Shown here one piece after another: positions 1-9,142 of a stretch of 64,000 nucleotides of DNA. Every line of letters begins with the position of its first letter. Positions within the stretch are counted from its first letter, which is position 1. A program made the position numbers and the translations under genes. Source of the stretch: Mycobacterium europaeum. Lineage in GTDB: Bacteria; Actinomycetota; Actinomycetes; Mycobacteriales; Mycobacteriaceae. The DNA lies in NCBI RefSeq assembly GCF_002102155.1, contig NZ_LQOU01000008.1:1-64000 (forward strand). Reading direction: 5' to 3'. Under the pieces are notes generated by a model. That model saw only the letters and a program-made list of their open reading frames with translations, was not told the DNA's origin and searched no databases.

Positions 1-79
1 GCACGATCTCGGCGGCATGAGGCGTCGGCACAACCCAGTCTAACAACTAGATTGCAATTTATGACTCAGGACACTAGCG
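1..79. other. Upstream non-coding segment
   Basis: No gene can be supported here. Positions 40-62 are AT-rich compared with their surroundings and probably hold the promoter of the operon that starts at 80. Any gene further left is cut off by the window edge. Confidence 0.4.
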
Positions 80-481
80 ATGGGCATCCCGATTCCCGAA
101 CCCACGCCGGTGTCGCGGCCCTTCTGGGACGGCCTGGCCCAGCACCGCATCCGGGTGCAGTACTCACCGTCGTTGGGGCGCTACGTCTTCTATCCCCGCA
201 CGCTCGCCCCCGGGACACTGGCCGACGACCTGCAGTGGCGCGAAATCGACGGCGAGGGAACGCTGTACACGTTCACCATCGCCCGCCGGCCCACCGGGCC
301 GCCGTGGGCGGACGCCCTGCCGCAGCTGCTCGCGGTCGTGCAGTGGGACGCAGGGCCCAAATTCAGCACCGAGCTCGTCGACGTCGACCCGGGCGACGTC
401 CATATCGGCATGCGGGTCGAGCCGGTGTTCTACGATCTGCCCGAAGCCGGAATCACCCTGTTGAAGTACCGGCCGGCATGA
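80..481 (+). CDS. DUF35/OB-fold acyl-CoA-associated protein lacking zinc-ribbon cysteines
   Basis: A 133-residue protein with the DUF35 layout: an N-terminal FWDGL helix (residues 15-19), a degenerate ribbon stretch, then an OB fold containing GEGTLYTFT. DUF35 proteins normally accompany thiolases or acyl-CoA hydratases (ChsH2 type) and bind zinc through two CxxC pairs. This protein contains no cysteine at all, so a structural zinc is excluded. It is the first gene of the 0.1-4.7 kb operon, 30 bases before the esterase. A thiolase partner could lie upstream of the window. The family call is by sequence pattern; its role is inferred to be scaffolding of an acyl-CoA enzyme. Confidence 0.75.
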   Translation: MGIPIPEPTPVSRPFWDGLAQHRIRVQYSPSLGRYVFYPRTLAPGTLADDLQWREIDGEGTLYTFTIARRPTGPPWADALPQLLAVVQWDAGPKFSTELVDVDPGDVHIGMRVEPVFYDLPEAGITLLKYRPA

Positions 482-511
482 CCGACTTGGGCGACGAGCT
501 CGGAGGTGTAC

Positions 512-1468
512 ATGGACGACCCCTTTGGCGGCGTCCGGGCGTTTTTGCGTGAGTTGGACGTGGCATTCCCGCGTATCGAAACCATGACCGCCGTGCAGGC
601 TCGCGCGGCTGTCGCCGAGCGGCGCCGGCCCGTCGACAACATCGACGACGTCCGCCACACCGAAGACCGGTCGATTCCCGGTCCGGCCGGGGACATTCCC
701 GCGCGGATCTACTACCCGCACGGCGAACCGCAGGCGGACCTCCCCGCGATCGTGTTCTACCACGGTGGCGGATTCGTGTTGTGCGACATCGAATCTCACG
801 ACGGATTCTGCCGCGCACTGTCCCGCGGCGTGCAGGCGGTCGTCGTGTCGGTCGGCTACCGCCTCGCGCCCGAACACCCGGCTCCCGCGGCCGCGCTGGA
901 CGCTTTGGCCGCGTTCCGCTGGGTGGTCGACCACGCGCCCGAACTCGGCATCGACCCTGCGCGCACGGCCGTCGCCGGCGACAGCGCCGGCGGCAACCTC
1001 GCCGCGGTGACCGCCATTGGCTGCCGCGACCGGGCCGTGGCCGCGCCGTCCGCGCAACTGCTGATCTATCCGGTCATCGAGCCGTCGTTCGACACCGACA
1101 GCTACCGGCGCTGTGCCTCCGGCTACTTCCTCACCAGCGCCGCCATGCAGTGGTACTGGCGCCAGTACCTGGGTGCGGAAACACAGCCGGGCCACACCGA
1201 TTTGGTGGCGCCGGCCCGCGCCGAGTCGCATGCCGGCCTCCCGCCCGCAGTGATCGTCACCGCCGGCCTCGATCCGCTGCACAGTGAGGGCTGCGACTAC
1301 GCGCGCCGGTTACGCGACGCGCGGGTGCCCGTCGTGCACCGCGATTTCCCGGACCTGTTTCACGGCTTCCTGACCATCCCGGCCTTTCCCCCGGCGGTCT
1401 CGGCGCTCGACCTGATCTGCGCCGACCTGCGCGGGCTGCTCCGGACGACCCTTCGCGAGGCGATATGA
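512..1468 (+). CDS. HSL-family alpha/beta hydrolase (esterase/lipase)
   Basis: A 318-residue carboxylesterase of the hormone-sensitive-lipase family. The oxyanion motif HGGG is at residues 84-87 and the nucleophile motif GDSAGG at 156-161 (Ser158). Asp254 in DPLHSEG and His284 in DLFHGF complete the triad. The ATG at 512 is chosen over a GTG at 506 because GGAGG at 502-506 sits five bases before it. There is no signal peptide, so it should be cytosolic. Its stop overlaps the start of the Baeyer-Villiger-type monooxygenase by four bases (ATGA). The pair suggests that the esterase hydrolyses the ester or lactone made by that enzyme. This coupling is inferred from context. Confidence 0.9.
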   Translation: MDDPFGGVRAFLRELDVAFPRIETMTAVQARAAVAERRRPVDNIDDVRHTEDRSIPGPAGDIPARIYYPHGEPQADLPAIVFYHGGGFVLCDIESHDGFCRALSRGVQAVVVSVGYRLAPEHPAPAAALDALAAFRWVVDHAPELGIDPARTAVAGDSAGGNLAAVTAIGCRDRAVAAPSAQLLIYPVIEPSFDTDSYRRCASGYFLTSAAMQWYWRQYLGAETQPGHTDLVAPARAESHAGLPPAVIVTAGLDPLHSEGCDYARRLRDARVPVVHRDFPDLFHGFLTIPAFPPAVSALDLICADLRGLLRTTLREAI

Positions 1469-3066
1469 CCGACACCGCAATCAAAGACGTGATCGTGATA
1501 GGCGCGGGGTTCGCCGGGCTCTACGCCGTGCACCGCGCCTCGTCGGCGGGACTGTCGGTGCTCGGCGTCGAGGCGGCGCCCGACGTGGGCGGCACCTGGT
1601 ATTGGAACCGCTACCCTGGCGCGCGGTGCGACGTCGAAAGTGTGGACTATTCCTACTCATTCGATGAGGAACTCCAGCAGAGCTGGACATGGACCGAACG
1701 CTTCGCCGCCCAACCGGAGATCCTTGCCTACCTGGGCCACGTTGCCGACCGGTTCGATCTCCGCCGCCACTACCTGTTCGGGGTCGACGTCGTCGGCGCC
1801 GCCTTCGGCCAGGGCCACTGGCGGGTCCGCACCCGCGACCAACAGACCTATGCCGCCCGGTTCCTCATCTGCGCGACGGGTTGTCTGTCCGCGGTCAACC
1901 GCCCGGACATCCCCGGCGCCGACGATTTCGCGGGCGCGGTCTACTTCACCGCGGCGTGGCCGCGCGAGGACCCCGACCTGCGTGGCAAGCGCGTCGGCCT
2001 GATCGGCACCGGATCCTCCGGCATTCAAGCGGTTCCGATCGTCGCCGCGCAGGCGGACCGGCTGGTGGTGTTCCAGCGGTCGGCCAACTACAGCATCCCG
2101 ATGCCCAACCGACCCTGGACGCAGGAAGAACAACAACAGATCCGCGAACAGTATCCCGAGCGCCGCCGCGCCTCGGCCTACGCGGCGTCGGGCACACCGC
2201 ACGGCACGTACCACAAGAACGCGGTCGACGCCGACCCGCAGGAGCGCGCCGAAGCCCTGTGGCGGCGCTGGCGCGAGGGCGGCGTGCTGTTCGCCAAGAC
2301 GTTCCCGGACCAGAACTCCGACCTCGCCGCCAACCACATCGCCCGGGAGTTCGCCGAGGAGCGCATCCGCGAAATCGTGGCCGATCCCGTCGTCGCCAAC
2401 GACCTCATCCCCGTCGACCACCCGATCGGGACCAAGCGAATCTGCACCGACGGCGGGTATTACGCCGCGTTCAACCGGGACAACGTGGAGCTGGTCAACC
2501 TCCGGCGCGAACCCATCGAGACCATTACCGCCGACGGCGTGCGAACCACCGCCTCGACCTACCCGTGCGATGTGCTGATCTTCGCCACCGGCTTCGACGC
2601 GCTCACCGGCGCTCTGACCCGCATCGACCCGGAAGGGCCGGGGGGAGCGCGGCTGCGTGACGTCTGGGCCGACGGCCCGCTGACCTTTCTCGGGCTGATG
2701 GTGCCCGGCCTGCCGAACATGTTCACCATCAGTGGACCGGGCAGCCCCTCGGTGCTGGCCAACATGGTGCTGCACGCCGAGGTTCAGGTCGACTGGGTCA
2801 TCGAGCTGATGCTGTCGATGCGACGCCTCGGGGTGACGGAGGTGGAGCCGCGCCGCGACGCCGCCGAGGCGTGGACGGACCATGTCGCGAGTGCGGCCGA
2901 GCAGACGCTGTTCCCGAAAGCCGCCTCGTCGTGGTACCTCGGCGCCAACATCGAAGGCAAAAAGCGGATCTTCATGCCCTACGCCGGGGGATTCGGCACG
3001 TATCGGCGCCACTGCGACGAGGTGGCGCGCCGGCACTATGCCGGGCTGGTGCTGACCACCCGATGA
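1465..3066 (+). CDS. Baeyer-Villiger-type flavin monooxygenase
   Basis: A 533-residue flavoprotein monooxygenase of the usual BVMO length. The FAD Rossmann motif GAGFAG is at residues 13-18 and the NADPH motif GTGSSG at 181-186. The BVMO fingerprint FxGxxxHxxxWP is present at 155-166 but with Phe161 where His is expected. A VGGTWYWNRYPGARCD block typical of cyclohexanone and steroid monooxygenases follows the first motif. It should insert oxygen next to a ketone to give an ester or lactone. It overlaps the esterase before it and the ligase after it by four bases each, so the three are probably translationally coupled. The His-to-Phe change makes the exact chemistry uncertain. Confidence 0.88.
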   Translation: MTDTAIKDVIVIGAGFAGLYAVHRASSAGLSVLGVEAAPDVGGTWYWNRYPGARCDVESVDYSYSFDEELQQSWTWTERFAAQPEILAYLGHVADRFDLRRHYLFGVDVVGAAFGQGHWRVRTRDQQTYAARFLICATGCLSAVNRPDIPGADDFAGAVYFTAAWPREDPDLRGKRVGLIGTGSSGIQAVPIVAAQADRLVVFQRSANYSIPMPNRPWTQEEQQQIREQYPERRRASAYAASGTPHGTYHKNAVDADPQERAEALWRRWREGGVLFAKTFPDQNSDLAANHIAREFAEERIREIVADPVVANDLIPVDHPIGTKRICTDGGYYAAFNRDNVELVNLRREPIETITADGVRTTASTYPCDVLIFATGFDALTGALTRIDPEGPGGARLRDVWADGPLTFLGLMVPGLPNMFTISGPGSPSVLANMVLHAEVQVDWVIELMLSMRRLGVTEVEPRRDAAEAWTDHVASAAEQTLFPKAASSWYLGANIEGKKRIFMPYAGGFGTYRRHCDEVARRHYAGLVLTTR

Positions 3067-4652
3067 TCGAAACGGTTCAGCAACTGCTGCGGGGACGCCG
3101 GGACGACGACACCCCGGCGGTCGCGCACGGCGAGCGCGTCTGGACCTGGAGAGAACACCTCGCGGAGGCCGAGGCGGAGGCCGCCGCGCTGATCGGTCTC
3201 GCCGATCCGGCCCGTCCGCTGCACGTCGGGGCCCTGCTGCCCAACTCCCCGGCGATGCTGCGCGCCATGGCCGCGGCGGCGCTGGGCGGCTACGTGCTGT
3301 GCGGGATCAACACCACGCGGCGCGGCGCCGGGCTGCTGGCCGACATCCGGCGCTCCGACTGCCAACTGCTGCTCGTCGACCCCGAACACCGGGACCTGTT
3401 GGACGGCCTGGATCTCGGCGGGATTCAGGTGCTCGACGTGACCGGCCGGCGCTACGCCGAACTGGTGGCCGCCGCGCCGGCCCTGGAACCGCACCGAGAG
3501 GTCGCCGGCGACGACACCCTGATGATGATCTTCACCTCCGGAACCAGTGGCGACCCGAAGGTCGTGCGGCTCGCGCACGCGATGGCGATCATGTGCGGCG
3601 CCAGCCTGATCTTCCAGTACGACGTCACCGCCGCCGATGTCTGCTACCTGTCGATGCCGCTTTTTCACTCCAACGGCGTCGCCGCCGGGTGGGCGGTCGC
3701 CGTCGGTGCGGGCGCCACCATGGTCCCGGCCCGGTTCTCGCCGTCACGCTTCCTCGACGACGTGCGCCGCTACGGCGTGACGTATCTCAACTACGTCGGC
3801 AAGCCGCTGGCCTTGATCCTGTCCACCCCCGAACGTCCCGACGACGCGGACAACACGCTGCGAGTGGCGTTCGGCAACGAGGCCACCGACCGCGACATCG
3901 CCGAATTCGCAAGGCGTTTCGGCTGCCGCGTGGTGGACAGCTTCGGTTCCAGCGAGTTCGCGGTGATCGTCGTCCGCGAGGACGGCACGCCGCCGGGGTC
4001 GATCGGCAAGCCATATGCGGGGGTCGCCATCTACAACCCGGCGACGCTGCGCGAGTGCGCCGTCGCGGAGTTCGACGAGCACGGGGCGCTGACCAACTTC
4101 GACGACGCGGTCGGGGAACTCGTCAACACCCAGGGCGCGGGCCCGTTCGTCGGCTATTACAACGACCCGGCCGCGACGGCGGAGCGGATGCGGCACGGCA
4201 TGTACTGGTCGGGCGACCTCGCCTACCGCGACGCCGACGGCTGGATCTACCTGGCCGGCCGCACCGCCGACTGGATGCGGGTGGACGGCGAGAACCTGGC
4301 GGCGGGCCCGATCGAGCGGATCCTGGGACGCCTGCCCGAGGTCAGCCAGGCCGCCGTCTACGCGGTGCCCGACGACCGGGTCGGAGATCAGGTGATGGCC
4401 GCGCTGGTATTGCGGGAAAGAGCGCGGCTCGGCCCGGACGACTTCGCGAAGTTCCTTGCCGCGCAACCGGATCTGTCGCCCAAAGCCTGGCCCCGGTACG
4501 TGCGCATCAACGCCGACCTGCCGACGACGGCGACCAACAAGATCCTCAAGCGTGCGCTGATGTCTGCGGGTGTCACCGCGGAGGGCGGTGTCTTGTGGAC
4601 GCGCCCGGCGCGCGGCACCACCTACCGTCAGCTGACGGCTTCGCCGGCCTGA
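3063..4652 (+). CDS. FadD17-like acyl-CoA synthetase
   Basis: A 529-residue ANL-superfamily ligase (acid + ATP + CoA to acyl-CoA). The phosphate-binding motif reads IFTSGTSGDPK. Later blocks include YVGKPL, GFGS-like DSFGSSE, YWSGDLAYRD and the hinge WMRVDGENL, with a C-terminal KILKR lysine. The blocks and their order match M. tuberculosis FadD17 closely. The ATG at 3063 overlaps the monooxygenase stop (ATGA); the reading frame is open further upstream but that is inside the monooxygenase gene. It probably activates the acid released by the esterase. Its 3' end overlaps the convergent membrane-protein gene by 25 bases. Confidence 0.9.
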   Translation: MIETVQQLLRGRRDDDTPAVAHGERVWTWREHLAEAEAEAAALIGLADPARPLHVGALLPNSPAMLRAMAAAALGGYVLCGINTTRRGAGLLADIRRSDCQLLLVDPEHRDLLDGLDLGGIQVLDVTGRRYAELVAAAPALEPHREVAGDDTLMMIFTSGTSGDPKVVRLAHAMAIMCGASLIFQYDVTAADVCYLSMPLFHSNGVAAGWAVAVGAGATMVPARFSPSRFLDDVRRYGVTYLNYVGKPLALILSTPERPDDADNTLRVAFGNEATDRDIAEFARRFGCRVVDSFGSSEFAVIVVREDGTPPGSIGKPYAGVAIYNPATLRECAVAEFDEHGALTNFDDAVGELVNTQGAGPFVGYYNDPAATAERMRHGMYWSGDLAYRDADGWIYLAGRTADWMRVDGENLAAGPIERILGRLPEVSQAAVYAVPDDRVGDQVMAALVLRERARLGPDDFAKFLAAQPDLSPKAWPRYVRINADLPTTATNKILKRALMSAGVTAEGGVLWTRPARGTTYRQLTASPA

Positions 4653-5503
4653 GCCGATTCAGAAAGGTCCTGCGGCGCTTCACCGAACCGCGCCAGCACC
4701 AATGTCGCGGACACGGCCACGGCGAAGCCCGCGATAACCAGCCAGCCGAGTCCGTCGCGCGCGCTGTCACCCAGCCACACCACTCCGACGAACGCGGGGG
4801 CGATGGTTTCACCGATGACCATCCCGGCGACGGCCGTGGTCACCGAACCGCGGTGCAGGGCGGAGGTCAGCAGCAGGAAGCCCGCCGCCCCGCCCGCGAC
4901 CGCCGCGTACAGCGCCGGATTGGTGTAGAACGCGCGCTGGGTGGGATCGAGCACCTCGATCAGCCGCACGCCGACCTCGATGACCCCGAAACCGGTTCCG
5001 GCCGCCAGTCCCAGCGCCAGCGCGCGCGGCCGGTCCGGCAGCCGGCCCGCCACGGCGCCGGCGATGAGGATCGCCGCCACCACCCCCAGTAAAGCCCAGC
5101 CCAGCCCGGCCGGGGCGCGCCGGAAGTGCCCGTGCCCGGCGGCGAGTGCGAGGACGACCAGGCTCGCGCACACCACGCCCACCGCGCCCCATTCGGTGGG
5201 CGACAACCGCGCCGACAGCAACCATGCCGACGCGATGCCGGTGACCGCGATCGAGGCCGCCAGCGCGGCCGCGACCACATAGATGGGCACCAGGCGCAAC
5301 GCCGCGACCTGAAGCAGGAAGCCGAACCCGTCGAGGCCGACGCCGACGAGATAGCGCCACTGCCGGGCGGCGCGCAACAGCAGCACCGTGTCGACACCGC
5401 TGCCGCTGCCGGCCTCCACCGAGCGGGTCGCCGCCGCCTGCAACACCGAGGCCGTGCCGTAACAGACGGAGCACCCCAGCGCGAGCAGGAATCCGATCAG
5501 CAC
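4628..5503 (-). CDS. DMT/EamA-like integral membrane protein
   Basis: A 291-residue, very hydrophobic protein with about nine or ten membrane segments, starting directly with a transmembrane helix (MLIGFLLALGCSVCYGTASVLQ). The repeated small-residue helices and the length fit the drug/metabolite transporter superfamily and related mycobacterial membrane proteins. No substrate can be read from the sequence. It is convergent with and overlaps the ligase gene, so it is not part of that operon. Confidence 0.7.
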   Translation of the reverse strand: MLIGFLLALGCSVCYGTASVLQAAATRSVEAGSGSGVDTVLLLRAARQWRYLVGVGLDGFGFLLQVAALRLVPIYVVAAALAASIAVTGIASAWLLSARLSPTEWGAVGVVCASLVVLALAAGHGHFRRAPAGLGWALLGVVAAILIAGAVAGRLPDRPRALALGLAAGTGFGVIEVGVRLIEVLDPTQRAFYTNPALYAAVAGGAAGFLLLTSALHRGSVTTAVAGMVIGETIAPAFVGVVWLGDSARDGLGWLVIAGFAVAVSATLVLARFGEAPQDLSESAQAGEAVS

Positions 5504-5757
5504 ACGTCGAACAATAGGCCGCTGCCACGACTGGCGCGGGTGCCCGACCGGCTGAGATCTGTCTGAACAAATGTTTGGGCGACGGCGCGTGCGGGCACGT
5601 CAGAGGTAAGCGTGGCTGGGGGTTGGTCAACTCATCACAACTGGCGAACAGTCATGCGCTGTGTTTGCGGTCATTGACGGTTTGTCAAAATAAAGCGCCA
5701 CAAGCTGATTCGAAAATTACGTTTAAACTCAGTGTACAACTGTGTACTCTAGCGAAC
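5504..5757. other. Intergenic promoter region of the desaturase operon
   Basis: A 254-base non-coding gap between divergent genes. It becomes AT-rich after about 5680 (AAATTACGTTTA at 5714-5725), and ends with the repeat element described at 5731-5748. The same 12-mer AAATTACGTTTA recurs at 15652-15663 in front of the GbsR-type regulator, which may be chance or a shared promoter element. Confidence 0.5.
5731..5748. promoter_or_regulatory. Candidate operator before the reductase-desaturase operon
   Basis: The 18-mer AGTGTACAACTGTGTACT is both an imperfect palindrome (6 of 8 arm positions match) and a direct repeat of GTGTAC ten bases apart. It ends nine bases before the ATG at 5758, so a bound repressor would cover the transcription or translation start. 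The regulator is unknown. Confidence 0.5.
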
Positions 5758-6855
5758 ATGGCAGAGCGCGGTGCCCAGCCCCACGTCCCATGGGGACGAC
5801 GGTTGTTCCTGCGGGCGGTGCGGCGGTTGTTCAGCCCGCTGCAGCCGGACGACTACCTCGAGATGATCAACCCGCTGTGGACCACCAAGGAGCTGCGCGG
5901 AAAGGTCGAAGGCATCGAGCAGCAGGGCTCGGAAGCGGCCAGCATTCTGATCCGGCCCGGCTACGAATGGCCCGGTCACAAGCCCGGTCAATACGTGCGC
6001 CTCGGTGTGGTCATCGACGGCGTCTACCACTGGCGCGCCTACTCACTCACGTCTGATCCCAGGCCCGAAGACGGTCTGATCAGCGTCACGCCGAAGAGGG
6101 TCGACGGCGGGGTGGTGTCGCCGTATCTCGTGCACAAGATTCAGCCGGGGGACTTGGTACGGCTGGGCGACATCGAAGGCGTCTTCACGCTGCCCGAGCC
6201 CTTGCCGGAGAAGCTGTTGTTCATCAGTGCCGGAAGCGGCATCACCCCGATCATCAGCATGCTGCGCGACCTGGACCACCGGGACGAAGTGCGCGACGCG
6301 GTGGTCCTTCATTCGGCGCGAACCCGCGAACAGGCGATGTTCCTGCCCGCGTTGGAAGAGCTCGAGAAGCGGCACGCGGGGATGCGGCTGGAGCTGCGCC
6401 TCACCTCCGAACAGGGCCGACTGACGCCCGACGACCTGGACGACGTATGCCCGGACTGGCGTGAGCGCGAGGCGTTTTGTTCGGGCCCCGGGGAATTGCT
6501 CGACGCGCTGATCGAGCACTGGGAGGACACCGGCGATCGGGACCGCCTGCACTTCGAGCGGTTTCAGCCCAAGATCGGCGGCGACGCCAACGCCGGCGAG
6601 GGTGGCACCGTCTGCTTCCTCGACAGCGACAAGGAAGCCGAATGCGACGGTGGCACATCGATTCTCGAGGCCGGCGAAAAGGCTGGTCTCAATCTGGCCT
6701 ACGGCTGTCGCATCGGGATCTGCCATACCTGTGTCGGGACGCTGAAATCGGGCAAGCTGCGCGACCTGCGCTCAGGTGACGTGATCGAACCCACGGGTCA
6801 GGACGTGCGGATCTGCATCAACACCGCCGAAGGTGACGTGCAACTGGAACTTTGA
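5758..6855 (+). CDS. Ferredoxin reductase partner of acyl desaturase (Rv3230c-like)
   Basis: A 365-residue NAD(P)H:acceptor reductase with three modules: an FAD-binding domain (RAYSLTSDP), a nicotinamide domain (SAGSGITPIISML) and a C-terminal plant-type 2Fe-2S ferredoxin. The cluster ligands are Cys317, Cys322, Cys325 and Cys353. In M. tuberculosis the equivalent protein, Rv3230c, feeds electrons to the stearoyl-CoA desaturase DesA3, and the same gene order is seen here with a 16-base gap. The ATG at 5758 is preferred because the upstream in-frame sequence is AT-rich, non-protein-like and contains the operator. Function is well supported by family and context. Confidence 0.9.
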   Translation: MAERGAQPHVPWGRRLFLRAVRRLFSPLQPDDYLEMINPLWTTKELRGKVEGIEQQGSEAASILIRPGYEWPGHKPGQYVRLGVVIDGVYHWRAYSLTSDPRPEDGLISVTPKRVDGGVVSPYLVHKIQPGDLVRLGDIEGVFTLPEPLPEKLLFISAGSGITPIISMLRDLDHRDEVRDAVVLHSARTREQAMFLPALEELEKRHAGMRLELRLTSEQGRLTPDDLDDVCPDWREREAFCSGPGELLDALIEHWEDTGDRDRLHFERFQPKIGGDANAGEGGTVCFLDSDKEAECDGGTSILEAGEKAGLNLAYGCRIGICHTCVGTLKSGKLRDLRSGDVIEPTGQDVRICINTAEGDVQLEL

Positions 6856-6871
6856 TCGAAAGGAGCGGCCG

Positions 6872-8278
6872 GTGACAACTGCCGTGAAAAAGGGTGCGGA
6901 CAGCCCGCTCGCGCACCTGAGTGAACAAGAACTGGAAAAGCTGGCGAAGGAATTCGACGCCATCCACGACGAGGTGTTCGCCGACCTCGGCGACCGGGAC
7001 CGGCGCTACATCAAGAACGTCATCTCGGCGCAACGACAGATCGTGGTGGCCGGCCGGGTGCTCTTGCTGGCCTCGCGCTCGAAGACCGCGTGGCTGCTGG
7101 GCACCGCCTGCCTCTCGATGGCCAAGATCTTGGAGAACATGGAGATCGGCCACAACGTGATGCACGGTCAATGGGACTGGATGAACGACCCCGACATCCA
7201 CTCCTCGGTCTGGGACTGGGACACCGCGTCCACCGCCGAGTCGTGGAAGCACTCGCACAACTACATCCACCACACCTTCACCAACATCCTCGGCAAGGAC
7301 AAGGATCTCGGCTACGAGATCATGCGAATCGACCCCAACCAGAGATGGGCGCCGCGCTACCTGGGCCAACCGATCTACAACCTGCTGCTCACCCTGCTGT
7401 TCGAGTGGGGCGTGGCCGTCCACGACATGGACATCGACGCCATCCGCAAGCGCGAGAAGCCGTGGTCGGAGGTGCGCAAGGATCTGCGGGGCATCGGCGT
7501 CAAGGCGCGCGCTCAGATCTACAAGGACTACCTCGGCTGGCCGGCCATCAGCGCCGGCGCCTTCGCCCTCACTCAACTGGCGTTGCGCGGCGGGCTCGAG
7601 CAGCCGGCCAAGTCACGGTTGGGCAGGAGGCTGCGCAAGGTGTCCAGCCGCGGCCGCATCGGCGCCGCGACGAACTTCCTCGACAAAGTCGCGCCCGGCG
7701 TGGAAAGCACCTACCTGCGCACGCTGGCCGCCGATGCGCTGGCCAACGTCATCCGCAACGTGTGGGCGCACGCCATCATCTTCTGCGGCCACTTCCCGGA
7801 TCAGACCTATACGTTCACGCAGGAAGAAGTCGAGAACGAGACGCGCGGCGGTTGGTATGTTCGCCAGTTGCTCGGCGCCGCGAACATCGACGGCAGCCCG
7901 CTGTTCCACATCGTCAGCGGCAATCTCGGTTACCAGGTCGAGCACCACCTCTACCCGGACATGCCGAGCAGCCGCTACTCGGAGATCGCGCCCCAGGTCA
8001 AAGACATCTGCGAGCGCTACGAGTTGCCCTACAATTCCGGCCGGTTCGGCAGGCAGTGGTTGATGGTGCACCGCAGCATCTTCCGCCTGGCCTTCCCGGG
8101 CGGAAAGCCCCGGCCGAAGCCCGGCCCCTACCGTGGCAACGTCCACCGCCCCGAGCCCGGGCGGTCCAGTGAGGGCACGCGATTCCGCGACCGGGTCCCG
8201 GCCGAGCACCCGGCCGCGGGTCCCGAACACGAGGGCACCGGCGTCCAGGTGCAACCGCCACCGCGCGGCAAGGACTGA
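6872..8278 (+). CDS. DesA3-like membrane fatty acyl desaturase
   Basis: A 468-residue di-iron membrane desaturase. The three histidine boxes are HNVMH at 94-98, HSHNYIHH at 127-134 and QVEHH at 355-359. The block ENMEIGHNVMHGQWDWMNDP is nearly identical to that of M. tuberculosis DesA3, a delta-9 acyl-CoA desaturase making oleoyl-CoA. GTG at 6872 is the start, with AAAGGAG seven to nine bases upstream; longer starts would run into the reductase gene. It should act at the cytoplasmic membrane with the preceding reductase. The C-terminus is Pro-rich and polar. It may be a paralogue rather than the DesA3 orthologue, so no symbol is given. Confidence 0.9.
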   Translation: MTTAVKKGADSPLAHLSEQELEKLAKEFDAIHDEVFADLGDRDRRYIKNVISAQRQIVVAGRVLLLASRSKTAWLLGTACLSMAKILENMEIGHNVMHGQWDWMNDPDIHSSVWDWDTASTAESWKHSHNYIHHTFTNILGKDKDLGYEIMRIDPNQRWAPRYLGQPIYNLLLTLLFEWGVAVHDMDIDAIRKREKPWSEVRKDLRGIGVKARAQIYKDYLGWPAISAGAFALTQLALRGGLEQPAKSRLGRRLRKVSSRGRIGAATNFLDKVAPGVESTYLRTLAADALANVIRNVWAHAIIFCGHFPDQTYTFTQEEVENETRGGWYVRQLLGAANIDGSPLFHIVSGNLGYQVEHHLYPDMPSSRYSEIAPQVKDICERYELPYNSGRFGRQWLMVHRSIFRLAFPGGKPRPKPGPYRGNVHRPEPGRSSEGTRFRDRVPAEHPAAGPEHEGTGVQVQPPPRGKD

Positions 8279-8347
8279 CCCGGCACCCGGGCGCCCCGAG
8301 TAGCCTTAATCCGCAAGGGGATTCGGGCTGCTGACTCAGGGAGCGCA

Positions 8348-9088
8348 ATGGCGGGCATCGACGGGCAGGTGGTGGCCATCACCGGGGCAAGCAGTGGCAT
8401 CGGGGAGGCGACCGCTCTGCTGCTCGCCGAGCGCGGAGCGCGGGTGGTGCTGGGCGCCCGGCGGGTCGATCGGCTCGACGACGTTGCGCGACGGATACGC
8501 GCGCGCGGCGGACAAGCCATCCTTTGCGAGACCGATGTCTCGCGACGTGAACACCTCGCGCGGCTCGTCGCCGCGGCCGCCGGCGAGTTCGGCCGGCTCG
8601 ACGTCCTGGTGGGCAACGCCGGCATCAGCAAGGTCGGGCCGATGTCCGATCTCGACGTCGACGGGTGGTCGGCGATGATCGACGTCAACCTGCGGGGCGT
8701 GCTGCACGGGATCGCCGCGGCGCTGCCGGTGTTTCGGCGCCAGCGACGCGGCCACTTCGTCACCACGGTGTCGACCGCGGGGCTCAAGATCGTCCCCACC
8801 ATGGCGGTCTACGCCGCCACCAAGAACGCCGTTCGCACCGTGATGGAGGGACTGCGCCAGGAGTCCACCGACGGCGTCATCCGGACCACGTCGATCTCAC
8901 CGGGATTCGTCGACACCCAACTCGACAGCTCCATCGACGACCCGGAGGCGCGCGCGCAGATCCGGCGCAACATGACCGACTTCGGCCTGCCGCCGGCGGC
9001 GGTGGCACGCGCCATCGCGTTCGCCATCGAACAGCCGCACGACGTCGAGATCGGCGACATCACCATCCGGCCGACCGTCCAGGGATAG
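8348..9088 (+). CDS. Short-chain dehydrogenase/reductase
   Basis: A 246-residue classical SDR with TGASSGIG at 12-19, NAG in LVGNAGISK and YAATK as the catalytic Tyr-Lys motif. Arginines after the second strand (LGARRVDRL) suggest NADP(H). The substrate is unknown. It stands alone, 69 bases after the desaturase, with GGGAGCGC before its ATG. Confidence 0.85.
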   Translation: MAGIDGQVVAITGASSGIGEATALLLAERGARVVLGARRVDRLDDVARRIRARGGQAILCETDVSRREHLARLVAAAAGEFGRLDVLVGNAGISKVGPMSDLDVDGWSAMIDVNLRGVLHGIAAALPVFRRQRRGHFVTTVSTAGLKIVPTMAVYAATKNAVRTVMEGLRQESTDGVIRTTSISPGFVDTQLDSSIDDPEARAQIRRNMTDFGLPPAAVARAIAFAIEQPHDVEIGDITIRPTVQG

Positions 9089-9142
9089 CACCGGGTCGCC
9101 GAATCTGAACCATTTGCGTCGACCGGTCGTGGATGATCATCG

